Below are positions 56,372 to 64,000 of a stretch of 64,000 nucleotides of DNA, piece after piece. Source of the DNA: Methanomethylovorans hollandica DSM 15978 (GTDB taxonomy: Archaea; Halobacteriota; Methanosarcinia; Methanosarcinales; Methanosarcinaceae); contig NC_019977.1 in NCBI RefSeq assembly GCF_000328665.1, forward strand, positions 992,001 to 1,056,000, written 5' to 3'. Position numbers and translations under genes: made by a program. How positions within the stretch are numbered: position 1 is the first letter of the stretch; each line of letters opens with the position of its first letter. The notes under the pieces were generated by a model. The model did no database searches. It saw nothing but the letters and a program-made list of their open reading frames with translations, and was not told the origin of the DNA.

Positions 56372-56620
56372 ATGAGATATGAAACTGATGTGATCATCGA
56401 ATTAAAATCCGGTATGCTTGACCCGGAGGGCACTACTATAAAAAGAGCTCTGGAACACCTGGGGTACACCCCGGAAAGTGTGAATACTGCAAAGAAATAT
56501 ACTATCACGCTTGACTCAGACAACATCCATGCTGCAAGAGAGAATGTGGAAGAAATGTGTCAGAAGCTCATTGCAAATCCAATAATACACAATTATAGCA
56601 TCACTTTGAGGGAAATCTGA
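56372..56620 (+). CDS. purS: phosphoribosylformylglycinamidine synthase subunit PurS
   Basis: 82 residues, normal length: MRYETDVIIELKSGMLDPEG, ALEHLGYTPESVNTAKKYTI and NPIIHNYSI. Small subunit linking PurL and PurQ in the fourth step of purine synthesis. Overlaps purQ by one base (TGATG). purL is not in the window. Confidence 0.96.
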   Translation: MRYETDVIIELKSGMLDPEGTTIKRALEHLGYTPESVNTAKKYTITLDSDNIHAARENVEEMCQKLIANPIIHNYSITLREI

Positions 56621-57318
56621 TGACCGTTGCCATTATCCAGTTCGGCGGCAGTAATTGTGACCAGGATGTGCTTCACGTCCTGCAGGATGTTGTAGGTCTG
56701 GATGCAAGACTTGTATGGTACAAGGAAGAAAGTCTTTCTGGTTTTGAAGGGGTGGTCATCCCCGGTGGTTTCTCCTACGGTGATTACCTCCGGGCCGGTG
56801 CCATAGCAGCACGTACTCCTATTATGGAGTCGGTGAAGACACTGGCTAAAGAGGGCAAGCCAGTTCTCGGTATATGTAATGGTTTCCAGGTACTTACAGA
56901 ATCCGGCCTGCTTGCAGGTGCCCTGACAACCAATATGTACCCCAAGTTCAGGTGCCAGCCTAACTGTCTGCGTGTGGAAAGCATAGAAACTCCATTCACC
57001 TCCAGGTTCAAAAAAGGTGAAGTGGTGCATATCCCCATAGCCCATAAGGAAGGCAATTTCTATGCCACCGAGGATACTCTGGCGCAGCTGGAACACGATG
57101 ATCTTGTGGTTTTCAGATATGCAGATGCCGAAGGTCACATTACCGATGAGGTAAATCCCAACGGTTCACAGGAGAACATTGCAGGCATTGCCAGTACCTC
57201 CCGTAATGTACTGGGCATGATGCCACATCCGGAGAGAGCTTCAGAGGACATACTCGGCTCAAAGGACGGGCTTAAGATATTCGAATCCATGGCAGATCAC
57301 ATAACAGGTTCTGCATGA
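56620..57318 (+). CDS. purQ: phosphoribosylformylglycinamidine synthase glutaminase subunit PurQ
   Basis: 232 residues. Class I glutaminase with GGFSYGDYLRAGAIA, the nucleophile Cys in GICNGFQVLTESGLL and the His-Glu pair in MMPHPERA. Supplies ammonia to PurL. Co-transcribed with purS. A hairpin (AGGTTC-TGCAT-GAACCT, 57306-57322) followed by ATTTTTCTTT overlaps the stop, a good terminator. Confidence 0.97.
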   Translation: MTVAIIQFGGSNCDQDVLHVLQDVVGLDARLVWYKEESLSGFEGVVIPGGFSYGDYLRAGAIAARTPIMESVKTLAKEGKPVLGICNGFQVLTESGLLAGALTTNMYPKFRCQPNCLRVESIETPFTSRFKKGEVVHIPIAHKEGNFYATEDTLAQLEHDDLVVFRYADAEGHITDEVNPNGSQENIAGIASTSRNVLGMMPHPERASEDILGSKDGLKIFESMADHITGSA

Positions 57319-57322
57319 ACCT
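57306..57322 (+). terminator. hairpin-T-tract terminator of purSQ
   Basis: AGGTTC (57306-57311), loop TGCAT, GAACCT (57317-57322) then ATTTTTCTTT. It includes the purQ stop (TGA 57316-57318) and reaches the stop of the convergent rnhB, so may serve both. Confidence 0.65.
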
Positions 57323-57971
57323 ATTTTTCTTTAAGCACGTTTAGAGCGGTCTTCCACGAATGTCTGACAAAATCCGGCAGAGTACCATGTTCTCTGCTCC
57401 AGTCTTCAAGGAAACGCTTTGTTTTAGGATCTGAAGGATAGCCACTTCCCAGATCGATACCAATTCTATTTATCAGCTCTTTTACCAGTTCATCCCTTCT
57501 CACTTTGGCTACGATCGAGGCTGCAGACACTATCGGATATGTCGCATCTGCCTGGTGTTCGGAAACTACGGTCAGCTCTTCGGACTTTTCAGGATACTTT
57601 TTTGCATACTGTGCTTTCAGATTTGTTCCGAACCTTGCTGCATTCACATCCGCAGCATCGACATAGGCCATATCGGGCTGCAATTCTTCAAGCACCCTGG
57701 AAAAACCCAGGACCATTATCTGGTTCATGCTCATAACCTTGCGCAATTCATCGATCTGCGATGGAGATACCTCAAAAACGTAGACCTTGTGTGCATATTT
57801 ATTTATCTGGTGTGCAAGATGTTCTCTTTTCTTAGGTGTGAGTTTCTTGGAATCAGCAACTCCCAGATTCTTCAGGGAATCTAGCTTACCTTTATCTGCA
57901 AGCACACCTCCAATGCACATCGGACCGATCACAGGTCCCTTTCCGGCCTCATCTATTCCTGCTATTCTCAT
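57321..57971 (-). CDS. rnhB: ribonuclease HII
   Basis: 216 residues. Catalytic Asp-Glu-Asp-Asp set of the RNase HII family: GIDEAGKGPVIGPM at the N-terminus (D, E), YVDAADVNAARF and DATYPIVSAASIVAKVRRDE. Removes ribonucleotides misincorporated in DNA and RNA primers. Monocistronic; ends with TAG two bases after the convergent purQ. Confidence 0.96.
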   Translation of the reverse strand: MRIAGIDEAGKGPVIGPMCIGGVLADKGKLDSLKNLGVADSKKLTPKKREHLAHQINKYAHKVYVFEVSPSQIDELRKVMSMNQIMVLGFSRVLEELQPDMAYVDAADVNAARFGTNLKAQYAKKYPEKSEELTVVSEHQADATYPIVSAASIVAKVRRDELVKELINRIGIDLGSGYPSDPKTKRFLEDWSREHGTLPDFVRHSWKTALNVLKEK

Positions 57972-58011
57972 CCATTATTATAACCAGAGCAATGCATAAA
58001 AGTTGATATGT

Positions 58012-58944
58012 TCAAATGAACAGCGTGAAGATAACAAAACCAATTGTCATCATGATTATCGAATGCTTAAGCCCGGACATCACACTTCCTTCTCCCATAG
58101 CCCCGGCCATGAGTCCGGAGCTAAGTCCTTGTATCAGAGCTGCGTGTTTGAATAGCTGGGTATAGGCATCCAGATCAAAGCTTCCCAGAAAGCCTCCGGA
58201 AGATCCCGAAGCAGCCATTTTCTCCCCAGCTGCAGCCATTTCAGCAAGGAACGTAGTGGATATGACGAATATCACACCCACAAACACAAGGAAAGAAATG
58301 TAGATTATAACTATATAGATCATCATTCTCATGCTTCTTTCCCGGCGCATGGCCTGTTCAGAGGCAGCGTCCCTCGCAGCAACTATAAGCGCTTCACCGA
58401 TATCCCCGCTGGACTCATTTGCCTTTGTGATAAGAGAAAGAGAACGAGTGATCACCTGTGTTCTTAACCTGTTGGCGAAACGTATCAATGAATCATTAAT
58501 TTCAAGACCCCAGGTAATATCATTCCATATTTTCTTTATTTCCTTGCTCAGGATATTTGTATCTGATCTTGCCATCAGCTGTATCGAATCCCTAAGGGTA
58601 ATGCCTGTTTCATTGGTGATTGCCAGTTTCTTCAGCATATCTGGGAAATTGTTCTCTATCCTTTTCTTCTTCATATTCTTAATCTCATGGAATATAGCCA
58701 GAGGTATCAGGATAATGAAAAGTGAAAGAACAAGTTTATCGTCAATGAAATCCACCAGCTGTGCAGGAGTGGCAATACTATGCATGTTAAGAGCAAAAGG
58801 TATCATCAGTACAAGCAATGCAAGAGGAACAGTAACTATGGCTGAGAAGAGAGGTTTAGTGAACATGGGTGCAAGGGGATTCTTTAATGTGTTGTTTAAA
58901 TTGAGCTGTTTTTTAGATCTGATAAAACCTTCATAAATCTGCAT
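58012..58944 (-). CDS. type II secretion system F family (GspF/TadC-like), 5'-truncated
   Basis: 310 residues with about four membrane spans and one T2SSF domain (about 85-235: [23 protein letters not shown] is its start, then [21 protein letters not shown]). Archaeal homologues have a second, N-terminal half; here the frame begins at an ATG formed where the 3' end of a broken gspE-like gene is fused directly (TTTATGAAGG). So the first half was lost in a deletion. The reading frame of the remainder is intact, but a working assembly is unlikely. Confidence 0.68.
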   Translation of the reverse strand: MQIYEGFIRSKKQLNLNNTLKNPLAPMFTKPLFSAIVTVPLALLVLMIPFALNMHSIATPAQLVDFIDDKLVLSLFIILIPLAIFHEIKNMKKKRIENNFPDMLKKLAITNETGITLRDSIQLMARSDTNILSKEIKKIWNDITWGLEINDSLIRFANRLRTQVITRSLSLITKANESSGDIGEALIVAARDAASEQAMRRERSMRMMIYIVIIYISFLVFVGVIFVISTTFLAEMAAAGEKMAASGSSGGFLGSFDLDAYTQLFKHAALIQGLSSGLMAGAMGEGSVMSGLKHSIIMMTIGFVIFTLFI

Positions 58945-60246
58945 GCATGGTGGAAAATGTTGTATGACCTGTGGACATGGCCTGGAAAAGTGTGAGTGCT
59001 TCCTTTCCTCTTACTTCGCCCACAAGCAGGTATTCCGGCCTTTATCTTAAGGCAGCCTTAAGCAGGTCATACATATCCACAGCCCCACGTTCGTCTGCGG
59101 TAAACGAATCCCTGGTAACACTGGGTATCCAGTTAGGATGGGGCAGTTTAAGTTCCCGTGTATCTTCAAGGGTGATGATTTTTGCTTTTTCAGGAATGAA
59201 CAGGGAAACAGCGTTAAGGGATGAGGTTTTACCCGATGCTGTACCTCCTGCATAGATCAGGCTCTTATTATTTTCAATACACAGCCAGAGATAAGCCATG
59301 GATTCAGCTGAGAACGTACCCCATTTGATAAGGTCCACAGGGGGTGATAGGAACATCGCTGAACTTACGTATGGTAAAAGTACTGCCATGCGCAGTTACA
59401 CATGTGCCCAGGGTCATCTGTATCCTTGACCCTTCGGGCATTGCGGCATCAACCATTGGTTCTGCCACATATATATGTTTTCCACTTCTTTGGGCAAGCT
59501 GGATAATGAAAGAGTTAAGTTCATCTTCATGAAAAACAATATTTGTTGCAATGTTAGTGTGTTTTCGGTGGTACAGGAATATAGGCAGATCGTGCCCGTT
59601 GCCTGAAACATCTTCAATGGAATCTTTTTTCAAAGTAGGTCAGTTCGGGTTCTACCACATAGTAAAGATGATTGTTACGCTCAGCATTGAAAAGGATGAC
59701 CACGAAATTATAAGGTTTCTTGACCCAGTAGTGTTCGATCTCCTCGTAGCCTTCAAGGCCACTAAAATGAGATATCTGTCCGTGTATCTCATGGTCGTAT
59801 TTCTCTATTTCTTGTTCTTCCTTTTCGAAAAGATTACGGATCTTATCCAGTACCGAAGACTTCTTTTTCAAACCGCCTTCAGATACACTGCATACGCTTT
59901 CAACTGTACTTTCTGCCCTTTCACTTTCGATAATAACCTTCTGAGCCTCACTGGAAATATTTTCATCTGCCCCGTATGGTCCATGTACTTCAATATTATG
60001 AGGAGATCCAAATTTTGGGGAGCGGGGTACCAGTATTCGAATATCGTTCAACAAGGAACAGGCACTCTCTTCTGTTTTAAATATATGCGCTAAAGCATCC
60101 TTTTGTTCGACTTTATTCTCTATAGTGGGTTCTTCGGTATTTTTAGATACATTTCCTTGCGTTGTTGGCAGAGCCCGATTTATTTGTGGCTCAATAATAA
60201 TAGTTTTTTTATTATCCTCTTCTTTCACACTGGAATTATCAAGCAT
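58945..60246 (-). pseudogene. GspE/TadA-like secretion ATPase, decayed
   Basis: Homology runs through three frames. N-terminal part 60246-59614 (acidic tail, then VRPSPKFG region and HYWVKKPYNFVVILF); a single extra A in an A-run near 59630 shifts into frame 59633-59304 (IYVAEPMVDAAMPEGSRIQM, TFTIRKFSDVPITP); a single extra C near 59342 shifts into 59389-59042 (Walker A AGGTASGKTSS, ITLEDTREL); then the Gln codon of [10 protein letters not shown] is TAA at 59044-59042, and the frame continues as [16 protein letters not shown] to STMHAD, where it is cut off and joined to the GspF gene. The P-loop ATPase would power pilus or secretion assembly. Both frameshifts are in short homopolymers, so sequencing error is possible for them, but the stop and the deletion are not explained that way. 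Confidence 0.75.
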
Positions 60247-60700
60247 TTTTCCACCAATTGATACTAGTAGTATGGCAATAATTTAATTTTAATATTTCTA
60301 TATTATTTATTTTTTATAAATAGTTCTTGTCATAAAGTTAATCAAATTTAGATAGTTCTACATTCAAAGATAGTGCGTAGCAACTACTGAAATCCACTAT
60401 TATTGCATTGTATCTATCGTGTAATCGTACCCTTTATATGTTAAGCACAGGACATTGATCTGGAAAATAAGCAGTGGCTCTATAATCTGTGTAGAAACCT
60501 ATATAAAATTTAATTATATATTCAACAATTTATTATAAACCCATTTGCCACTTAATTAATTTTATAAGTAACAATTTATTTTAAGCTGCTTACTTTTTTA
60601 TTTAAAGTATCTCAGTCATGTCCTGAACAAAAATATTAAATCTCAGATGGTTCATGTTCAGGTAGCATTCAGTCCTTCAATAAATAAGAGGCTACATTCC
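60247..60700. other. 454-base AT-rich spacer before pheT
   Basis: Very AT-rich with many TATA-like runs (about 60283-60330 and 60480-60560). The in-frame region upstream of pheT (60647 on) has no similarity to PheT. I see no gene, tRNA or repeat. Confidence 0.5.
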
Positions 60701-62317
60701 ATGCCAGTTATCACCCTAGATTATAATGACCTTGAAAAGCTTACAGGTGCCGATAGGAAAACCATTGTCAGCCGCATTCCAATGATCGGTGCGGATGTCG
60801 AACGTTTGGAAGATGATCATGTTGATGTCGAGTTTTTTCCAAGCCGCCCTGACCTATACAGCGTTGAGGGTGCCGCAAGGGCCATGCGCGGCTTCCTTGG
60901 AATCGAGAAAGGGCTTTGCGAATATGAGGTAAGACCTTACAGTGTCGAGATCTATAAAGATGCTGCAATAGATGATGTCAGACCGGTTCTGGGGTGCGCA
61001 GTTGTCAGAGGCATGAAGTTCACTTCTTCCTCTATAAAATCCCTCATGGACCTGCAGGAAGACCTGCACTGGGCCATCGGACGCAACCGTAAAAAGGTCT
61101 CCATTGGTGTGCATGACATGGCCCACATCAAGCCGCCTTTCAAATACCAGGCAGTGGATCCTGACTTCCGCTTTGTGCCTCTGGATTTCACTGAGCCTCT
61201 GTCCATGAGGGAAATAATTGAAAAGCACCCAAAGGGAGTAAGGTTTGCTCATCTTGTAGAAGGTCTGTCTAAATATCCGCTCATCACGGATGCCAATGGT
61301 AATGTCCTTTCTTTCCCACCAATCATAAATGGTACTCTTACGCGGGTGCATGAGAATACCACAGACCTATTTATTGACGTGACGGGTCTAAGTGATGCTG
61401 TATACACCGCTCTGATCATCGTTACAAGCGCCCTTGCTGAAAGAGGTGGACAGATAGAGTTCGTGCGCATCATCAATGCAGATGGTACGGAAAACATTAC
61501 ACCTGATATGGCTCCTGAGATAAGGCATCTCACCTCTGTAGAAGTATTGGACCTCTCAGGCATTGATCTATCTCCGGAAGAGATTGTTGCAATGCTTGAA
61601 AGTATGCGATTTGGTGCAAAGGTCCTGGAAGATGGGACTGTGGAAGTGCAGGTTCCTCGTTATAGAGCGGACATCTTGGATAATTCGGACCTTATCGAGG
61701 ACATAGCCATAGCCTATGGATACAAGAGCATAAAGCCTATCTTGCCCATGAATGCTACTATAGGTACTCAGCATCCGGTTTCTCTGGAACGTGGCCATAT
61801 AAGAAGCATTATGGTAGGTCTTGGCTTTTCGGAAGTAATGCCATTCACACTCACCAGTGAAAAAGTTCACTTTGAATGGATGTGCCGTCCGGTTACAGAT
61901 GATGTTACCTGCGTCATGCATCCTATCAGTGAAGAGCAGACCATGGTGCGGACAACGCTGCTGCCTAACCTGATGGAAATACTATCTCTCAACCAGCACA
62001 GGGAACTGCCTCAGCGCATATTTGAAGTAGGGGAGGTAGTTGTGAATGGGAAAAATTGTCTGCATCTTGCTGCGGTATCCATCCATGCAGGTGCAAATTT
62101 CACTGAAGTAAGGGAATTACTTGAGGCACTTATGCGGGAAAAGCAGATGCTTTATGAGGTTGTAGAGTCAGAAGATCCTGCTTTCCTGAATGGCCGACGT
62201 GCTGATATCCTTGTCAACGGAAGCAAAGTAGGTGTCATAGGCGAAATCTATCCACAGGTACTGGTTAACTTTGGTCTGGGACAGCCTGTGGTAGGCTTTG
62301 AGATCAAGCTTCTTTGA
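60701..62317 (+). CDS. pheT: phenylalanyl-tRNA synthetase beta subunit
   Basis: 538 residues from ATG 60701, the conserved start ([16 protein letters not shown]); the in-frame ATG at 60647 adds 18 residues. Archaeal-type PheT: B1/B5 domains and class II-like catalytic-fold residues, with [18 protein letters not shown] early and [21 protein letters not shown] and [18 protein letters not shown] in the second half. It forms an alpha2-beta2 enzyme with PheS, which is not next to it. Monocistronic. Confidence 0.95.
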   Translation: MPVITLDYNDLEKLTGADRKTIVSRIPMIGADVERLEDDHVDVEFFPSRPDLYSVEGAARAMRGFLGIEKGLCEYEVRPYSVEIYKDAAIDDVRPVLGCAVVRGMKFTSSSIKSLMDLQEDLHWAIGRNRKKVSIGVHDMAHIKPPFKYQAVDPDFRFVPLDFTEPLSMREIIEKHPKGVRFAHLVEGLSKYPLITDANGNVLSFPPIINGTLTRVHENTTDLFIDVTGLSDAVYTALIIVTSALAERGGQIEFVRIINADGTENITPDMAPEIRHLTSVEVLDLSGIDLSPEEIVAMLESMRFGAKVLEDGTVEVQVPRYRADILDNSDLIEDIAIAYGYKSIKPILPMNATIGTQHPVSLERGHIRSIMVGLGFSEVMPFTLTSEKVHFEWMCRPVTDDVTCVMHPISEEQTMVRTTLLPNLMEILSLNQHRELPQRIFEVGEVVVNGKNCLHLAAVSIHAGANFTEVRELLEALMREKQMLYEVVESEDPAFLNGRRADILVNGSKVGVIGEIYPQVLVNFGLGQPVVGFEIKLL

Positions 62318-62500
62318 ACATTTTGTGAAAGATAATATGGCATATACTCTATCATCTGATGAGTAATGTCATGTTTAATTATATTTTATTTTTCTTTTTA
62401 ATTTTAGTTATTGACAGTCTGATTTAATTCGCTTCCCATATATTATTTTCCTTTCAGTGCATCTTTCTTATTGAAGTCCCTTCCTAAACGTTGCCATAAT

Positions 62501-62758
62501 TTATTTCTTCAGTTCTCCGAACACAAGCTGTCCATACCTTTTTTGCCGTTTGATCTTGTCCATTACCTCATCTTTAGATGAGTTCTTCACATTCATGTGG
62601 ATGCGCCCTTCAGTGGATACTTCTTCATTAGCACATGTCTCACAGGGGAGTATGCTCTCACGCAGGGACAGATGATCCGGACATTGTTTTTTTCGAGAAT
62701 GGCTGCGATCTTTTCCCGGAGATAGCAGGCTCTGGCTGAAATAAAAAAGATCATGCAC
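62501..62758 (-). CDS. short hypothetical ORF, possibly a remnant
   Basis: 85 residues. The C-terminal half (GRIHMNVKNSSKDEVMDKIK, then RYGQLVFGELKK) reads like a real charged protein tail and there is a CETC pair, but the N-terminal half is unlike a protein start and no ribosome site is evident. Might be the 3' end of a degraded gene. No family recognised. Confidence 0.3.
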   Translation of the reverse strand: MHDLFYFSQSLLSPGKDRSHSRKKQCPDHLSLRESILPCETCANEEVSTEGRIHMNVKNSSKDEVMDKIKRQKRYGQLVFGELKK

Positions 62759-63064
62759 TATTTCTCTCTGTTGTTTTTTATCCTTATTTATTTCTTAATA
62801 CAATTCATTTGAAACGCAAAGACGCAATGTCGCAAGGAAGCAAAGCTTCTAATTCTCTTCTTTGCTCCTTAGCGTCTTAGCGCCTTTGCATTGATAAAAA
62901 ATTGTATCGATCGATCAAAAAAAGTTTATCTAAATTCTCTACAGAACCTATCTGGCAATGGTATAGTGGCAAAAGGGCAACTGAACCAAAGTCATGGAAA
63001 TGGTCAGCAATCTTTAATATGAACGTAGTTAGTTTAGATTATAGAGAGATCGTTCACGGATAAG
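62759..63064. other. 306-base spacer with a dispersed repeat
   Basis: Holds the third copy of the CGCAAAG/ACGCTAAGG repeat (62811-62892) and a short CGATCGATC palindrome near 62908-62917. The following stretch to 63064 is the AT-rich promoter of the MNT-HEPN pair. No gene seen. Confidence 0.5.
62811..62892. repeat. dispersed CGCAAAG/ACGCTAAGG inverted repeat, copy 3
   Basis: Left part AAACGCAAAGACGCAATG, right part CTTAGCGTCTTAGCGCCTTTGC; the arms are imperfect complements. Longest of the three copies in the window. Confidence 0.6.
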
Positions 63065-63370
63065 ATGGAGGGAAGGCACATAATAATGCATGATATGAAA
63101 GTCCTGATCAAGCAGCATAGGAATGAGATCAGACAAATGTTCAAAGCTGAGATCATAGGCATCTTTGGTTCTTATGCCAGAGGTGAACAGAAAGCTGACA
63201 GTGACGTGGACGTACTTGTTAATTTCGATGATGGTGCAACTCTATTTGATCTGGTGGGACTTGGAGACTACCTTGAAGAGATACTTGGCATTCCTGTTGA
63301 TGTGGTTTCCATGCGAGCCTTGCATCCAATGATGCGTGATGATGTGTTAAGAGAGCTGGTGGCTTTATGA
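63065..63370 (+). CDS. minimal nucleotidyltransferase (MNT) antitoxin
   Basis: 101 residues from ATG 63065; in-frame ATGs at 63089 and 63098 are equally possible starts. Minimal nucleotidyltransferase: GSYARGEQKADSDVDVLV, the G-S-x-x-R-G-x(n)-S-D-x-D active-site signature. In HEPN-MNT modules MNT inactivates the HEPN toxin by AMPylation. Overlaps the following HEPN gene by 4 bases (ATGA). Confidence 0.9.
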   Translation: MEGRHIIMHDMKVLIKQHRNEIRQMFKAEIIGIFGSYARGEQKADSDVDVLVNFDDGATLFDLVGLGDYLEEILGIPVDVVSMRALHPMMRDDVLRELVAL

Positions 63371-63720
63371 GGTCACCTTTGCTATACTTGTCTGAAATGA
63401 TCGATGCAGTAGAGGCAATAGAGGATTTTACTCATGGTATGGATAAAGAAGATTTCATGTGTGATGCAAAAACCAAGAGTGCAGTTGTAAGGCAGTTTGA
63501 GATACTGGGTGAGGCTGCCAAGGCAATACCTGAAAATATAAAACTTCTTGTTCCAGATCTACCCTGGAGCAGGATTGCCGGGATGAGAAACAGGCTTATT
63601 CATGCATATTTTATTGTTGATTACAATCTAGTGTGGGATACTGTGGAAAATGAACTGCCTGCACTAAAAACAAGGCTAGAGACATTACAAGGTGAATTAA
63701 ATAAAATTGATTCACCTTAA
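63367..63720 (+). CDS. HEPN-domain (DUF86) ribonuclease toxin
   Basis: 117 residues of all-helical DUF86/HEPN fold. The RNase motif R-x4-6-H is present as RNRLIHAYF (about 81-89), with the preceding IAGM. Partner of the MNT gene before it; together a type VII-like toxin-antitoxin system. Ends TAA. Confidence 0.9.
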   Translation: MRSPLLYLSEMIDAVEAIEDFTHGMDKEDFMCDAKTKSAVVRQFEILGEAAKAIPENIKLLVPDLPWSRIAGMRNRLIHAYFIVDYNLVWDTVENELPALKTRLETLQGELNKIDSP

Positions 63721-63859
63721 ATGCTTTTTCCTTATTCATCTCCGGCTGAAAGCTATCCATCCAACGTCAGCAGAAAAAAATTTTCAGCTAGCTCATGCAT
63801 CCTTTCCGCGAAACCGGACCTGCTGATAAGCAAAATGCAACATTCTCTCCGGGGCCGTT

Positions 63860-64000
63860 CTACGCGGCCATCCTTTTCCTTGCTGACCTCAGGATATATG
63901 CTTCTGCAAGAAGCAACAAAAAGATGCTGACCATCGTTGTGGTGATAACTGCAGGATACTGGCCGGCGAATCCTTCGGATGAAGTGTGTTTAAGTAATAT
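63860..64000 (-). CDS. C-terminal end of an unidentified membrane protein (5' partial)
   Basis: 46 residues visible on the minus strand, entering from the right edge and ending with TAG at 63862-63860. One hydrophobic span (TTTMVSIFLLLLAEAYIL) follows YPAVIT and is followed by a basic tail SARKRMAA, the usual pattern of a last transmembrane helix with a cytoplasmic positive end. Too short to name. Confidence 0.5.
   Translation of the reverse strand: MLLKHTSSEGFAGQYPAVITTTMVSIFLLLLAEAYILRSARKRMAA

Noticed and set aside
62501-62758. Confident naming of the short minus-strand ORF before the MNT gene
   Set aside because: Only its C-terminal half looks protein-like and no family is recognised, so it is listed with low confidence only.
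63721-63930. 69-residue plus-strand ORF after the HEPN gene
   Set aside because: It begins immediately at the HEPN stop, has a Ser-rich composition typical of a shadow frame, and overlaps a better supported membrane-protein end on the other strand.

Overview
The window is a piece of chromosome from a methylotrophic methanogenic archaeon of the Methanosarcinales (Methanosarcinaceae-like; I cannot fix the genus from sequence alone). The decisive marker is a dimethylamine methyltransferase gene (mtbB, 25760-27160) interrupted by an in-frame TAG that must be read as pyrrolysine. It sits with its corrinoid protein (mtbC) and permease (mtbP). Supporting markers are CooC, HdrD-like Fe-S proteins, DapL, GatD, archaeal-type AspS/PheT, PdxS/PdxT, PurS/PurQ and a bacterial-type DNA gyrase, together with TATA-box promoters and GGTGA/GAGG ribosome sites.

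Layout. 1-18 kb is mostly housekeeping: end of a TctA-like permease, cooC, a CDF metal transporter, aroC, a PhoU-type regulator, dapL, two related PAS histidine kinases, argH, gatD, aspS, rpiA, then a minus-strand operon of two half-size MgtE cation transporters plus a doubled PhoU/TrkA-C protein. 18.1-20.7 kb is accessory: tRNA-Val(UAC) whose 3' end is tandemly duplicated (an att-like scar with a probable integrase-tail relic), a zeta-toxin-like pair and a Cys-rich DUF3795 protein. 20.8-24 kb holds CorA, an orphan CheW, an FKBP isomerase and a flavodoxin-fold oxidoreductase.

24-31.5 kb is the methylamine region: mtbC-mtbB-mtbP on the minus strand, and diverging from it a Cache-HAMP histidine kinase, a stand-alone receiver and an Msr-type (HTH + DUF1724) regulator. 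I read this as a candidate local sensing circuit for methylated substrates. 31.8-38.3 kb: gyrB-gyrA, pdxS-pdxT and a flavin-binding protein. 38.3-43.7 kb: a TrmB-family regulator and a three-gene operon of an RND (HAE3/MMPL-like) exporter with two paralogous secreted, membrane-anchored partners. 44-48.3 kb: macro-domain protein, pepD, a DUF523/DUF1722 protein and an HdrD-like Fe-S protein.

48.4-52.5 kb is again accessory and AT-rich: a helicase with a C-terminal PD-(D/E)XK-like nuclease domain, a small ORF with an internal TAG, and a secreted beta-sandwich protein. 52.7-58 kb: an asparagine synthetase fused to a Dph6-like ligase, a CDP-alcohol phosphatidyltransferase, purS-purQ and rnhB. 58-60.2 kb is a decayed type II/IV-pilus-like secretion locus (frameshifts, a nonsense codon, an internal deletion). 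60.7-64 kb: pheT, a HEPN-MNT toxin-antitoxin pair and the 3' end of a membrane-protein gene.

Themes that cut across the window: three genes whose conserved N-termini run upstream of any ATG/GTG/TTG to an ATA/ATT/ATC codon behind a good ribosome site; several genes ending in TAG in a TAG-decoding organism; a dispersed CGCAAAG/ACGCTAAGG inverted repeat in three intergenic regions; and several perfect palindromes at promoters or overlapping stop codons. No CRISPR array or complete insertion sequence was seen.
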